Source: Streptomyces camelliae (GTDB taxonomy: Bacteria > Actinomycetota > Actinomycetes > Streptomycetales > Streptomycetaceae). Taken from it: DNA of 64,000 nt. The stretch is taken from NCBI RefSeq assembly GCF_027625935.1, contig NZ_CP115300.1, positions 1,922,001 to 1,986,000 of the forward strand, given 5' to 3'. Positions 38,358 to 45,879 of the stretch are shown here, in pieces; the first letter of the stretch is position 1; every line of letters starts with the position of its first letter. The notes under the pieces were generated by a model. That model searched no databases and was not told the origin of the DNA. It saw nothing but the letters and a program-made list of their open reading frames with translations. Made by a program: the position numbers and the translations under genes.

Positions 38358-39695
38358 CTACTGGGGGCGGGCGAGCAGCGTGCCCTTCGGCTCGGTGAAC
38401 TCGCCGTCGTGGACGATGCGTTCGCCGCGCAGCCAGGTGGACTTCACGACGCCGTACAGGGTCTTGCCGGCGTACGCGGTGACCCGGTTGCGGTGCTGGA
38501 GGGCGGCCGGGTCGACGGTGAAGGTCTCGTCGGGGGCGAGGACGGCGAAGTCGGCGTCCCGGCCGGCCTCGATGGCGCCCTTGCCGTCCAGACCCACGAG
38601 CGCCGCGGTCCGCGTGGACATCCAGCGCACGACGTCCTCCAGGCCGTGGCCGCGCTCACGGGCCTCGGTCCACACGGCGGCCAGGCTGAGCTGGAGGCCG
38701 GAGATGCCGCCCCAGGCGGTGGCGAAGTCGTCGGTCTTCAGGTCGGCGGTGGAGGGCGAGTGGTCGGTGACGACGCAGTCGATGGTGCCGTCGGCCAGCG
38801 CCTCCCACAGCAGGTCCTGGTTGGCGGCCTCGCGGATGGGCGGGCAGCACTTGAACTCGCTGGCGCCGTCCGGGACTTCCTCGGCGGTCAGGGTGAGGTA
38901 GTGCGGGCAGGTCTCCACGGTGATCCGGACGCCCTCCGCGCGGGCCGCGCGGATCAGCGGCAGCGCGTCGCTGGAGGACAGGTGCAGGACGTGCACGCGC
39001 GCGTGCAGCCGCTTGGCCTGCGCTATCAGGGACGCGATGGCCGTGTCCTCGGCGTCGCGCGGGCGGGAGGCGAGGAAGTCGGCGTACTTGGGGCCGCCGT
39101 GCTGCGGGGCGGCGGCGAGGTGATGCGGGTCCTCGGCGTGCACGATCAGCAGGCCGTCGAAGCCGGCGATCTCGGCCATGGACCGGGCGAGCCCGTCCTG
39201 GTCGAGGTGCGGGAACTCGTCCACGCCGGACGGGGACAGGAAGGCCTTGAAGCCGAAGACACCGGCGTCGTGCAGCGGGCGCAGGTCCTTGACGTTGTCG
39301 GGCAGGGCGCCGCCCCAGAAACCGACGTCGATGTGCGCCTTGTCGGCGGCCACCTGCCGCTTCACCCGCAGGTTCTCGACCGTGGTGGTCGGCGGGAGGG
39401 AGTTGAGCGGCATGTCGATCAGCGTGGTGATGCCGCCGGCCGCCGCCGCGCGCGTGGCGGTCCAGAAGCCCTCCCACTCGGTGCGGCCGGGGTCGTTGAC
39501 GTGCACGTGGGTGTCGACCAGGCCGGGCAGCAGGACATGGTCGCCGACGTCCTCCAGCCGGGCCCCGGCCGGGACCTCGGCGTCGTACGGCAGGACGGCC
39601 GTGATCTTCCCGGCGGACACGGTGACCGTCGCGGCCCGCGTCCCCTCCGGAGTGATGACGCGCGTCGAGCGCAGGACCAGTTCAGCGTCGGACAC
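38358..39695 (-). CDS. allB: Allantoinase
   Basis: 445 aa cyclic amidohydrolase. [17 protein letters not shown] holds the first metal-binding His pair; [10 protein letters not shown] supplies the Lys that is carboxylated in this family; later metal ligands are in IVHAEDPHH and [10 protein letters not shown], and TDHSPS holds the catalytic Asp. It opens allantoin to allantoate, the first step before allantoicase. It is divergent from the IclR-type regulator across a 273-bp region carrying two IclR-like boxes. Confidence 0.96.
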   Translation of the reverse strand: MSDAELVLRSTRVITPEGTRAATVTVSAGKITAVLPYDAEVPAGARLEDVGDHVLLPGLVDTHVHVNDPGRTEWEGFWTATRAAAAGGITTLIDMPLNSLPPTTTVENLRVKRQVAADKAHIDVGFWGGALPDNVKDLRPLHDAGVFGFKAFLSPSGVDEFPHLDQDGLARSMAEIAGFDGLLIVHAEDPHHLAAAPQHGGPKYADFLASRPRDAEDTAIASLIAQAKRLHARVHVLHLSSSDALPLIRAARAEGVRITVETCPHYLTLTAEEVPDGASEFKCCPPIREAANQDLLWEALADGTIDCVVTDHSPSTADLKTDDFATAWGGISGLQLSLAAVWTEARERGHGLEDVVRWMSTRTAALVGLDGKGAIEAGRDADFAVLAPDETFTVDPAALQHRNRVTAYAGKTLYGVVKSTWLRGERIVHDGEFTEPKGTLLARPQ

Positions 39696-39718
39696 CCGAA
39701 CCCCTCTCTGTACCGCCG

Positions 39719-39776
39719 TTTTACGCCCAGGAAACGGGATTTACACCCACGTAACGGATTTCAACGTTCTGTTGAA
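39719..39776 (-). promoter_or_regulatory. Repeats in the allB leader region
   Basis: Two imperfect direct repeats 20 bp apart (TTTACGCCCAGGAAACG at 39720 and TTTACACCCACGTAACG at 39740), followed by an inverted repeat TTCAAC-GTTCT-GTTGAA (39760-39776). They lie 25-80 bp upstream of the allB start and could be extra operator or promoter elements. Function is not established. Confidence 0.35.
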
Positions 39777-39853
39777 GGAGTCTTCACTCCCACTTCCGCG
39801 CCGTCAAGAGGCACACTTCTGAGCAGCACGTCGACCGCGCCCACTCTGGACGT

Positions 39854-39889
39854 TTCCACAAAGCGGAATTAGAATTTCACTAAGCAGAA
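39854..39889. promoter_or_regulatory. Paired IclR-type operator, allB/allR intergenic
   Basis: Two 15-bp palindromic boxes: TTCCACAAAGCGGAA (39854-39868) and TTTCACTAAGCAGAA (39875-39889), starts exactly 21 bp apart. The same paired layout occurs ahead of aceB. The site is 80-115 bp upstream of the regulator's own start, consistent with autoregulation and with control of divergent allB. Confidence 0.7.
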
Positions 39890-39968
39890 CGTAGCTACGT
39901 ACAAGCGGGGAGTCAACCGACTGCCGGGTAGGCTTCTGCCCTCCTGTCAGCCCCGAAAGGAACGCGCC

Positions 39969-40763
39969 GTGCCGACGTCCAGCGCCAGCACCACCGACTC
40001 CGCCAAGCCCTCCGCCGGCGGCGGTGTCCAGTCCCTTGAGCGCGCCTTCGATCTGCTGGAGCGGATGGCGGACGCGGGCGGCGAGGTGGGCCTGAGCGAA
40101 CTGTCCGCGACCAGCGGGCTGCCGCTGCCGACCATCCACCGGCTGATGCGCACACTGGTCGCCTGCGGGTACGTACGCCAGCAGCCGAACCGGCGCTACG
40201 CCCTCGGCCCCCGTCTCATCCGGCTCGGCGAGTCGGCGTCCCGGCTGCTCGGCACGTGGGCGCGGCCGTATCTCGCCCGGCTGGTCGAGGAGACCGGCGA
40301 GACGGCGAACATGGCGCTGCTGGACGGCGACGAGATCGTGTACGTGGCGCAGGTGCCGTCGAAGCACTCGATGCGGATGTTCACCGAGGTGGGCCGACGG
40401 GTGCTGCCGCACTCGACCGGCGTGGGCAAGGCGCTGCTCGCCGGGGTGCCGGACGACGAGGTGAGGGCGTTGCTGGCGCGTACCGGGATGCCCGCGGCCA
40501 CCGAGAAGACCATCACCACGCCCGAGGGCTTCCTGGCCGCGCTGGAGGACGTACGGCGGTCGGGGTACGCCGTCGACGACAACGAGCAGGAGATCGGGGT
40601 GCGGTGTCTCGCGGTGTCCGTTCCCGACTCCCCCACGGCCGCGGCGATCTCCATCTCCGGGCCGGCCGGGCGCGTGACGGAGGCCGCGACCGACAAGATC
40701 GTGCCGGTGCTGCAGCAGATCGCCCTTGAGCTGTCTCAGGCTTTGGCGAGTTCGGGCGCCTGA
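39969..40763 (+). CDS. allR: IclR-family transcriptional regulator (AllR type)
   Basis: 264 aa from GTG 39969 with GAAAGGA upstream. N-terminal winged HTH (VQSLERAFDLLERMADAGGEV, then GLPLPTIHRLMRTLVACGYV, ~20-75) and C-terminal IclR effector domain (VLPHSTGVGKALLAG; AVSVPDSPTAAAISISGPAGR). Streptomyces AllR is an IclR repressor of allantoin catabolism, and the position between allB and aceB fits. The effector is probably a purine-breakdown intermediate such as allantoin or glyoxylate; the sequence does not decide which. Confidence 0.88.
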   Translation: MPTSSASTTDSAKPSAGGGVQSLERAFDLLERMADAGGEVGLSELSATSGLPLPTIHRLMRTLVACGYVRQQPNRRYALGPRLIRLGESASRLLGTWARPYLARLVEETGETANMALLDGDEIVYVAQVPSKHSMRMFTEVGRRVLPHSTGVGKALLAGVPDDEVRALLARTGMPAATEKTITTPEGFLAALEDVRRSGYAVDDNEQEIGVRCLAVSVPDSPTAAAISISGPAGRVTEAATDKIVPVLQQIALELSQALASSGA

Positions 40764-40798
40764 CGGGGCCGCCGCCCGCGCCCCTCAGGCGGGCACCG

Positions 40799-41089
40799 CT
40801 AACCCCTCTGCGTAGGTTCCCCGAAAAGATCCACCGCGTCCCTGACCTCCTTCAGACCCCTCGCCAGCGCGCTCACCGAGCCGATCGCCCCCGCGATCAG
40901 TAACAGGGAGCCGCGCAGGCGCGGGGTCTCGGGTGCGCCGCCCGCGGCCATCGCCGCCAGAGCCGCCAGTTCGTCCTCGGCGATCGCCCGGTCGGGGAAC
41001 TCGGAGGGCAGCGCGGCGAGTTCGCGGCGCAGCCGGGACACCGCGGTCCGCAGTTCCGCCACTCTCGGGTCCTCGTCCCTGCCGGTCAC
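40799..41089 (-). CDS. DUF5955-family hypothetical protein
   Basis: 96 aa if started at GTG 41089 (VTGRDEDPRVAELRTAV...). The frame is open much further upstream, but residues before this start look like non-coding translation. Alpha-helical throughout, with a charged N-terminal helix and a small hydrophobic helix (SLLLIAGAIGSVSALA). It resembles the actinobacterial DUF5955 family, of unknown role. The start has only a weak ribosome site. Confidence 0.65.
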   Translation of the reverse strand: MTGRDEDPRVAELRTAVSRLRRELAALPSEFPDRAIAEDELAALAAMAAGGAPETPRLRGSLLLIAGAIGSVSALARGLKEVRDAVDLFGEPTQRG

Positions 41090-41245
41090 CGGTCTCTGCC
41101 CCAAGCTCCGAAACACAGGCCTCCCCCTCACACGCCGTCGTGCGCGGGTCAGTAAACGCCACCGCGTCCGTGCGCGCCACCGCGCGGACCGAAATTCAGC
41201 CCCAGGGAACCGGCCGTCGGCCGCCGCGTCGGGTATGCAGGACGC

Positions 41246-41848
41246 ATGACGGACAGACATCGCGAGGAGGTCGCCGGGCTGCTGCTCGCCGCCGGCGGGG
41301 GACGGCGGCTCGGCGGTCGGCCCAAGGCGCTGCTGGAGCACCGGGGACGACCGCTGGTCGAGCATGCCGTCGGCGTGCTGCGCGCGGCCGGGTGCGGGCG
41401 GATCCATGTGGTCCTGGGCGCGTCGGCGGACGAGGTACGCGCGCGTGCCGAACTGGGCGGCTGCGTGCTCGTGGACAACCCCGGCTGGGCCGACGGGATG
41501 GGCTCCTCGTTGCGGGCCGGGCTGGTCTCGCTCGGCGGTACGGGGGCGCGCGCGGCCCTGGTGAGCCTGGTCGACCAGCCGGGCATCGGGGCGGCGGCCG
41601 TGGCGCGGGTACTCGGCGCGTACGAGGACGAGAAGTCACTGGCCTCGGCCGCCTACAACGGCGTCCGCGGGCATCCCGTGCTGTTCGGTGCCGCCCACTG
41701 GGCGGGCATCGCGGCGACCGCCACCGGGGACCGCGGGGCGCGCGCCTATCTGAAGGATCACGAGAGTGAGATACGGCTCGTGGAGTGCGCCGACGTGGCG
41801 GAGCCGTACGACATCGACACCGAGGCCGACCTGCGCCACTTGGAGTGA
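41246..41848 (+). CDS. MobA-like nucleotidyltransferase (MocA/MCD type)
   Basis: 200 aa. N-terminal GLLLAAGGGRRLGGRPKALL is the nucleotide-binding loop of the MobA-like NTP transferase fold; DNPGWADGMGSSLRAGL and SLVDQPGIG (metal-binding Asp) follow. Relatives cytidylate molybdopterin for xanthine-dehydrogenase-type enzymes. Since xanthine dehydrogenase is upstream of allantoin in purine breakdown, a cofactor role fits this locus, but that is inference from context. Confidence 0.82.
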   Translation: MTDRHREEVAGLLLAAGGGRRLGGRPKALLEHRGRPLVEHAVGVLRAAGCGRIHVVLGASADEVRARAELGGCVLVDNPGWADGMGSSLRAGLVSLGGTGARAALVSLVDQPGIGAAAVARVLGAYEDEKSLASAAYNGVRGHPVLFGAAHWAGIAATATGDRGARAYLKDHESEIRLVECADVAEPYDIDTEADLRHLE

Positions 41849-41914
41849 GCACGGTGGCACTGGGCGCCACCTTCCCTCGACTCAGAGAATCTCGACGTCA
41901 ACAAACCATTGAAG

Positions 41915-41950
41915 TTCCACGATGAGGAAACTACTATCCACTGTTCAGAA
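41915..41950 (+). promoter_or_regulatory. Paired IclR-type operator upstream of aceB
   Basis: TTCCACGATGAGGAA (41915-41929) and ATCCACTGTTCAGAA (41936-41950), starts 21 bp apart, matching the pair at 39854-39889 in sequence and spacing. The region is AT-richer than its surroundings and about 85-120 bp ahead of the malate synthase ATG. Confidence 0.7.
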
Positions 41951-42032
41951 GCGCCTGCCCGCACAGTCGGCGCTGTTCGCCCTATTCGTGCCTCTTGGCA
42001 CTTGGTGCCACCGCTGAAGGAAGTGACAGCTC

Positions 42033-43658
42033 ATGTCCGCACCAGCGCCGTCCCCGCTGGCCATCGTCGACGCCGAGCCCCTGCCCCGGCAGGAAGAGAT
42101 CCTCACGGACGCGGCGCTCGCCTTCGTGGCGGAGCTGCACCGGCGGTTCACCCCGCGCCGTGACGAACTCCTCGCCCGCCGGGCCGAGCGCCGCGCCGAG
42201 ATCGCCCGCACCTCCACCCTCGACTTCCTTCCGGAGACCGCCGCCATCCGCGCGGACGACTCCTGGAAGGTCGCCCCGGCCCCGGCCGCGCTGAACGACC
42301 GGCGCGTCGAGATCACCGGCCCCACCGACCGCAAGATGACCATCAACGCGCTCAATTCCGGCGCGAAGGTCTGGCTCGCCGACTTCGAGGACGCCTCCGC
42401 TCCCACCTGGGAGAACGTCGTCCTCGGTCAGGTCAACCTGGCCGACGCCTACACCCGGAACATCGACTTCACCGACCCGAAGTCGGGCAAGTCCTACGCC
42501 CTGCGCCCGAACGAGGAGCTGGCGACCGTCGTCATGCGCCCGCGCGGCTGGCACCTGACCGAGCGGCACCTGGTCGACGCCGACGGCCGCGCCGTCCCGG
42601 GCGCCTTCGTCGACTTCGGCCTGTACTTCTTCCACAACGCCCAGCGGCTGCTGGACCTCGGCAAGGGACCGTACTTCTACCTGCCGAAGACCGAGTCGCA
42701 CCTGGAGGCCCGCCTCTGGAACGACGTGTTCGTCTTCGCACAGGACTACGTCGGCATCCCGCAGGGCACCATCCGCGCCACCGTCCTGATCGAGACGATC
42801 ACGGCCGCGTACGAGATGGAGGAGATCCTCTACGAACTCCGCGACCACGCCTCCGGGCTGAACGCCGGGCGCTGGGACTACCTGTTCTCCATCGTGAAGA
42901 ACTTCCGCGACGGCGGCGCCAGGTTCGTCCTGCCGGACCGCAACGCGGTGACGATGACCGCCCCGTTCATGCGGGCCTACACCGAACTCCTCGTGCGCAC
43001 CTGCCACAAGCGCGGCGCGCACGCGATCGGCGGCATGGCGGCCTTCATCCCGTCCCGCAAGGACGCCGAGGTCAACAAGGTGGCCTTCGAGAAGGTCCGC
43101 GCCGACAAGGACCGAGAGGCCGGCGACGGGTTCGACGGCTCCTGGGTCGCGCACCCCGACCTCGTGCCGATCGCCATGGAGTCCTTCGACAAGGTCCTCG
43201 GCGACAAGCCGAACCAGAAGGACCGGCTGCGCGAGGACGTCCATGTCGAGGCGGCCGACCTGATCGCGATCGACTCGCTGGACGCGAAGCCGACGTACAG
43301 CGGTCTCGTCAACGCCGTCCAGGTCGGCATCCGCTACATCGAGGCCTGGCTGCGCGGTCTCGGCGCGGTCGCCATCTTCAACCTGATGGAGGACGCGGCC
43401 ACCGCCGAGATCTCCCGCTCCCAGATCTGGCAGTGGATCAACGCGGGCGTCGAGTTCGAGAACGGCGACACGGCCACGCCCGAGCTGGCCCGCAAGGTCG
43501 CCGCCGAGGAACTGTCCGCCATCCGCCAGGAGATCGGCGAGGAGGCCTTCGCCGCCGGCCACTGGCAGGAGGCCCATGACCTGCTGCTGACGGTCTCCCT
43601 GGACGAGAACTACGCCGACTTCCTCACCCTGCCGGCGTACGAGCAGCTCAAGGGCTGA
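42033..43658 (+). CDS. aceB: Malate synthase A
   Basis: 541 aa, usual length for the type A enzyme. Family signatures include [19 protein letters not shown], the glyoxylate/acetyl-CoA site region with [10 protein letters not shown] and [20 protein letters not shown], and [16 protein letters not shown]. It condenses glyoxylate with acetyl-CoA to malate. With allB and alc upstream this disposes of the glyoxylate released from ureidoglycolate. ATG 42033 has a GAAGG ribosome site. A strong hairpin follows. Confidence 0.97.
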   Translation: MSAPAPSPLAIVDAEPLPRQEEILTDAALAFVAELHRRFTPRRDELLARRAERRAEIARTSTLDFLPETAAIRADDSWKVAPAPAALNDRRVEITGPTDRKMTINALNSGAKVWLADFEDASAPTWENVVLGQVNLADAYTRNIDFTDPKSGKSYALRPNEELATVVMRPRGWHLTERHLVDADGRAVPGAFVDFGLYFFHNAQRLLDLGKGPYFYLPKTESHLEARLWNDVFVFAQDYVGIPQGTIRATVLIETITAAYEMEEILYELRDHASGLNAGRWDYLFSIVKNFRDGGARFVLPDRNAVTMTAPFMRAYTELLVRTCHKRGAHAIGGMAAFIPSRKDAEVNKVAFEKVRADKDREAGDGFDGSWVAHPDLVPIAMESFDKVLGDKPNQKDRLREDVHVEAADLIAIDSLDAKPTYSGLVNAVQVGIRYIEAWLRGLGAVAIFNLMEDAATAEISRSQIWQWINAGVEFENGDTATPELARKVAAEELSAIRQEIGEEAFAAGHWQEAHDLLLTVSLDENYADFLTLPAYEQLKG

Positions 43659-43671
43659 ACCTGACGCGGGT

Positions 43672-43706
43672 GAGCGGCCCCGGGAGTTCACGTCCCGGGG
43701 CCGCTC
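43672..43706. terminator. Bidirectional terminator between aceB and the HipA-like gene
   Basis: Perfect 14-bp inverted repeat (43672-43685 with 43693-43706), 7-nt loop, in the 56-bp gap between convergent stops at 43658 and 43715. Confidence 0.85.
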
Positions 43707-43714
43707 GCGCGTGT

Positions 43715-44629
43715 TCAGCCCAGGTGGGCCGACCAGTCCTGCTCCGCGGCCGGCTTGCCGTGCAGGTCGGGGACGCGTTTGAGCCAGGCCGGGCGGCCCG
43801 CCTGGGTCCGCGCCGCGCGGGCGGCGTCCTCGGCGGCGAGCTGCTCACGGCTCGGGAAGTCGGTGGGCAGCCACTCCCGTGACAGGCGGACCCGGGCCAG
43901 CAGGTAGTCGACGTAGGCCGCGCGGACGTCGTCCGGGGTCGCGAAGCCGGCGTCCTCGGCCAGCCACGCGTCCGGCACCTCGGCGACGATGCCCCGCAGC
44001 AGTTCCTCGGTGACCCTGGGGGCCAGTTCGGCGTCGGCCGCCCGGACGTCGGGTCCGTAGTGGCCGAGGGCGTGGTGCCGGAAGTCGTACCTCTTGCCCG
44101 GGGCCGTGGTGTCCCAGCGGTGGTGGAAGACGAGCGCGGCGCCGTGGTCGATGAGCCACAGGCGCGGCGGTACGGTGCCGAGCGTGGGCCAGACCATGAG
44201 GTTGGAGCTGTGCACCGTGCGGTCCACGTTGACCGTGAGCGCGTCCAGCCAGACGATCCGGCCCGCCTCCAGCGGGTCCACGGGGAAGCTCTTCGCGACC
44301 TTCGGGGTGAAGTCGGCGGCGCCCGGCAGATAGTCCATGCCGAGGTTCACCCCCGCGCTCGCGCCGTGCAGGTCCCGGACCTCCTGATGGGGCTCCTCCG
44401 CCGCGATCGCCGGATCGAAGTGGACGAACACCAGCTCCGGGAAGCGCAGGCCCAGCGCACGGGCGAGTTCCCCGACGATCACCTCGGCCACCAGCGCCTT
44501 GTGCCCCTGCGCCGAGCCGGTGAACTTCACCACGTACATGCCGAGGTCGTCGGCCTCGACGACTCCTGGGACGGAGCCGCCGGAGCGGAGGGGTTCGATG
44601 TAACGGGTTGCAGCGACCTCTCTCAACAT
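43715..44629 (-). CDS. HipA-family kinase-like protein
   Basis: 304 aa. MYVVKFTGSAQGHKALVAEV supplies the ATP-anchoring Lys region, LDALTVNVDRTVHSSNLMV looks like the catalytic loop (Asp, Asn) and LWLIDHGAALVF the metal-binding Asp segment of HipA-type folds. No HipB-like partner is adjacent, so it is not an evident toxin-antitoxin pair; solitary members of this actinobacterial type are uncharacterised. The start at 44629 is the first good ATG; the ribosome site is weak. Confidence 0.8.
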   Translation of the reverse strand: MLREVAATRYIEPLRSGGSVPGVVEADDLGMYVVKFTGSAQGHKALVAEVIVGELARALGLRFPELVFVHFDPAIAAEEPHQEVRDLHGASAGVNLGMDYLPGAADFTPKVAKSFPVDPLEAGRIVWLDALTVNVDRTVHSSNLMVWPTLGTVPPRLWLIDHGAALVFHHRWDTTAPGKRYDFRHHALGHYGPDVRAADAELAPRVTEELLRGIVAEVPDAWLAEDAGFATPDDVRAAYVDYLLARVRLSREWLPTDFPSREQLAAEDAARAARTQAGRPAWLKRVPDLHGKPAAEQDWSAHLG

Positions 44630-44775
44630 CTACCCAGGCCCCATAGCTCATTTGCCTTACATTCCACGGCCAGCCCCCACGCGGTGCGCCCCTTTGCTTC
44701 CGGCCTCGGGCATGAAGTGAGCATAGACCCCTGCCTCCGGCATGATCGATGCGTGGGCAAGGAGCTGATCGCCCT

Positions 44776-45879
44776 CTACGGAGTCAGCCCTGCCTTCGCA
44801 CAAGCGGCCCGCAGCTGCGGTGTGCAGATCTGGGCGACGGTGTACACACCGTCCTTGACGAGGGTCTGCTTGATGTTGGCGGCGGTCACGGCGACCGGGG
44901 TGAGGAGCACGGACGGGATGTGGTGGGTGGTGGGGCTGTCGGTCGTCGTCGTGGCGATGGTGCGCAGCTTCTCCCCGCGGCCCAGGGCGACGGCCATGGC
45001 AGCGGCTGCTTCGGCTTCCGCGCGGAAGGACTTGTACACCGTCATGGACTGCTCGCCGCCCACGATGCGCTGCACCGCGTCGAGGTCGGCGTCCTGGCCG
45101 GTGACCGGTGGCAGGCGCGTGACGTGGGCGGTCTTGAGTGCGGAGATGACGCCTGCGGCCATGGCGTCGTTGGCGGCCAGGACGCCGTCGATCCGGCCCG
45201 GGCCCAGGGCCGAGATGGCGGCTGACATGTTGGCGTTCGCGTTGTTCGTGCTCCAGCCCAGGGTGTCGTAGGAACGGCCGATCCTCACCTTGCCCCGCAG
45301 GACGGACAGTGCACCCCTCTTGTACGACGCGGCGTTGGAGCTGGTCGGGTCGCCGTTCATCATGACGATGGTCCCGTCCTCGGCCGGGGCGTGCATGGCC
45401 TTGAGGAGAGCCTGGCCCTGCAGCCTGCCGACCTGTACGCCGTCGAAGCTGACGTAGCCCGAGATCGGCCCGTCGGCGAGCCTGTCGTAGGAGACGACGG
45501 AGACGCCCGCGTTGCGCGCCGCCTCGACGGTGGAGCGCTGCGCCCTGTTGTCGGTGGCGCCGAGGATGAGGACCCTGACCCCCTTGGTGATCATGGCGAC
45601 CATCTGTTGCCGCTGGACTGTCGAGTCGTCGTCGGCGTTGGCATAGGTGACGTTGCAGTGCGGGCAGAGCTGTTTCACCCGTCGCTCGATCAGCGGCCTG
45701 TCGGAGTGCTCCCAGCGTGGCACCACCCGGCTCGGCAGCAGCAGGCCGACGGTGAAGCTGTCCGTGGTGGCTGTTCCGCCTCCTGTACAGGCGGCCGAGG
45801 GCATGATCAGCAGGCCCGCGACCAGCGCGCCGACGACATACCGCGTACGGGGCGTCACACTTTGCCGGCGATACGTCAT
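44776..45879 (-). CDS. Sugar-binding lipoprotein (XylF/RbsB-like)
   Basis: 367 aa; signal peptide with a hydrophobic core and lipobox PSAAC (~27-31). Body: type I periplasmic-binding fold (FTVGLLLPS, ATDNRAQRSTVEAARNAGVSVVSYDRLADGPISGYVSFDG, GVLAANDAMAAGVISAL, PPVTGQDADLDAVQRIVGG). It resembles xylose-binding XylF. The ATG overlaps the stop of the upstream phosphatase gene by 4 bp (ATGA), and no permease or ATPase follows, so it may serve as a sensor or share another importer. It is a paralogue of the protein at 48695. Confidence 0.88.
   Translation of the reverse strand: MTYRRQSVTPRTRYVVGALVAGLLIMPSAACTGGGTATTDSFTVGLLLPSRVVPRWEHSDRPLIERRVKQLCPHCNVTYANADDDSTVQRQQMVAMITKGVRVLILGATDNRAQRSTVEAARNAGVSVVSYDRLADGPISGYVSFDGVQVGRLQGQALLKAMHAPAEDGTIVMMNGDPTSSNAASYKRGALSVLRGKVRIGRSYDTLGWSTNNANANMSAAISALGPGRIDGVLAANDAMAAGVISALKTAHVTRLPPVTGQDADLDAVQRIVGGEQSMTVYKSFRAEAEAAAAMAVALGRGEKLRTIATTTTDSPTTHHIPSVLLTPVAVTAANIKQTLVKDGVYTVAQICTPQLRAACAKAGLTP

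Noticed and set aside
43715..44629. HipBA toxin-antitoxin module
   Set aside because: No HipB-like HTH gene adjoins the HipA-like gene; both flanks are unrelated genes.
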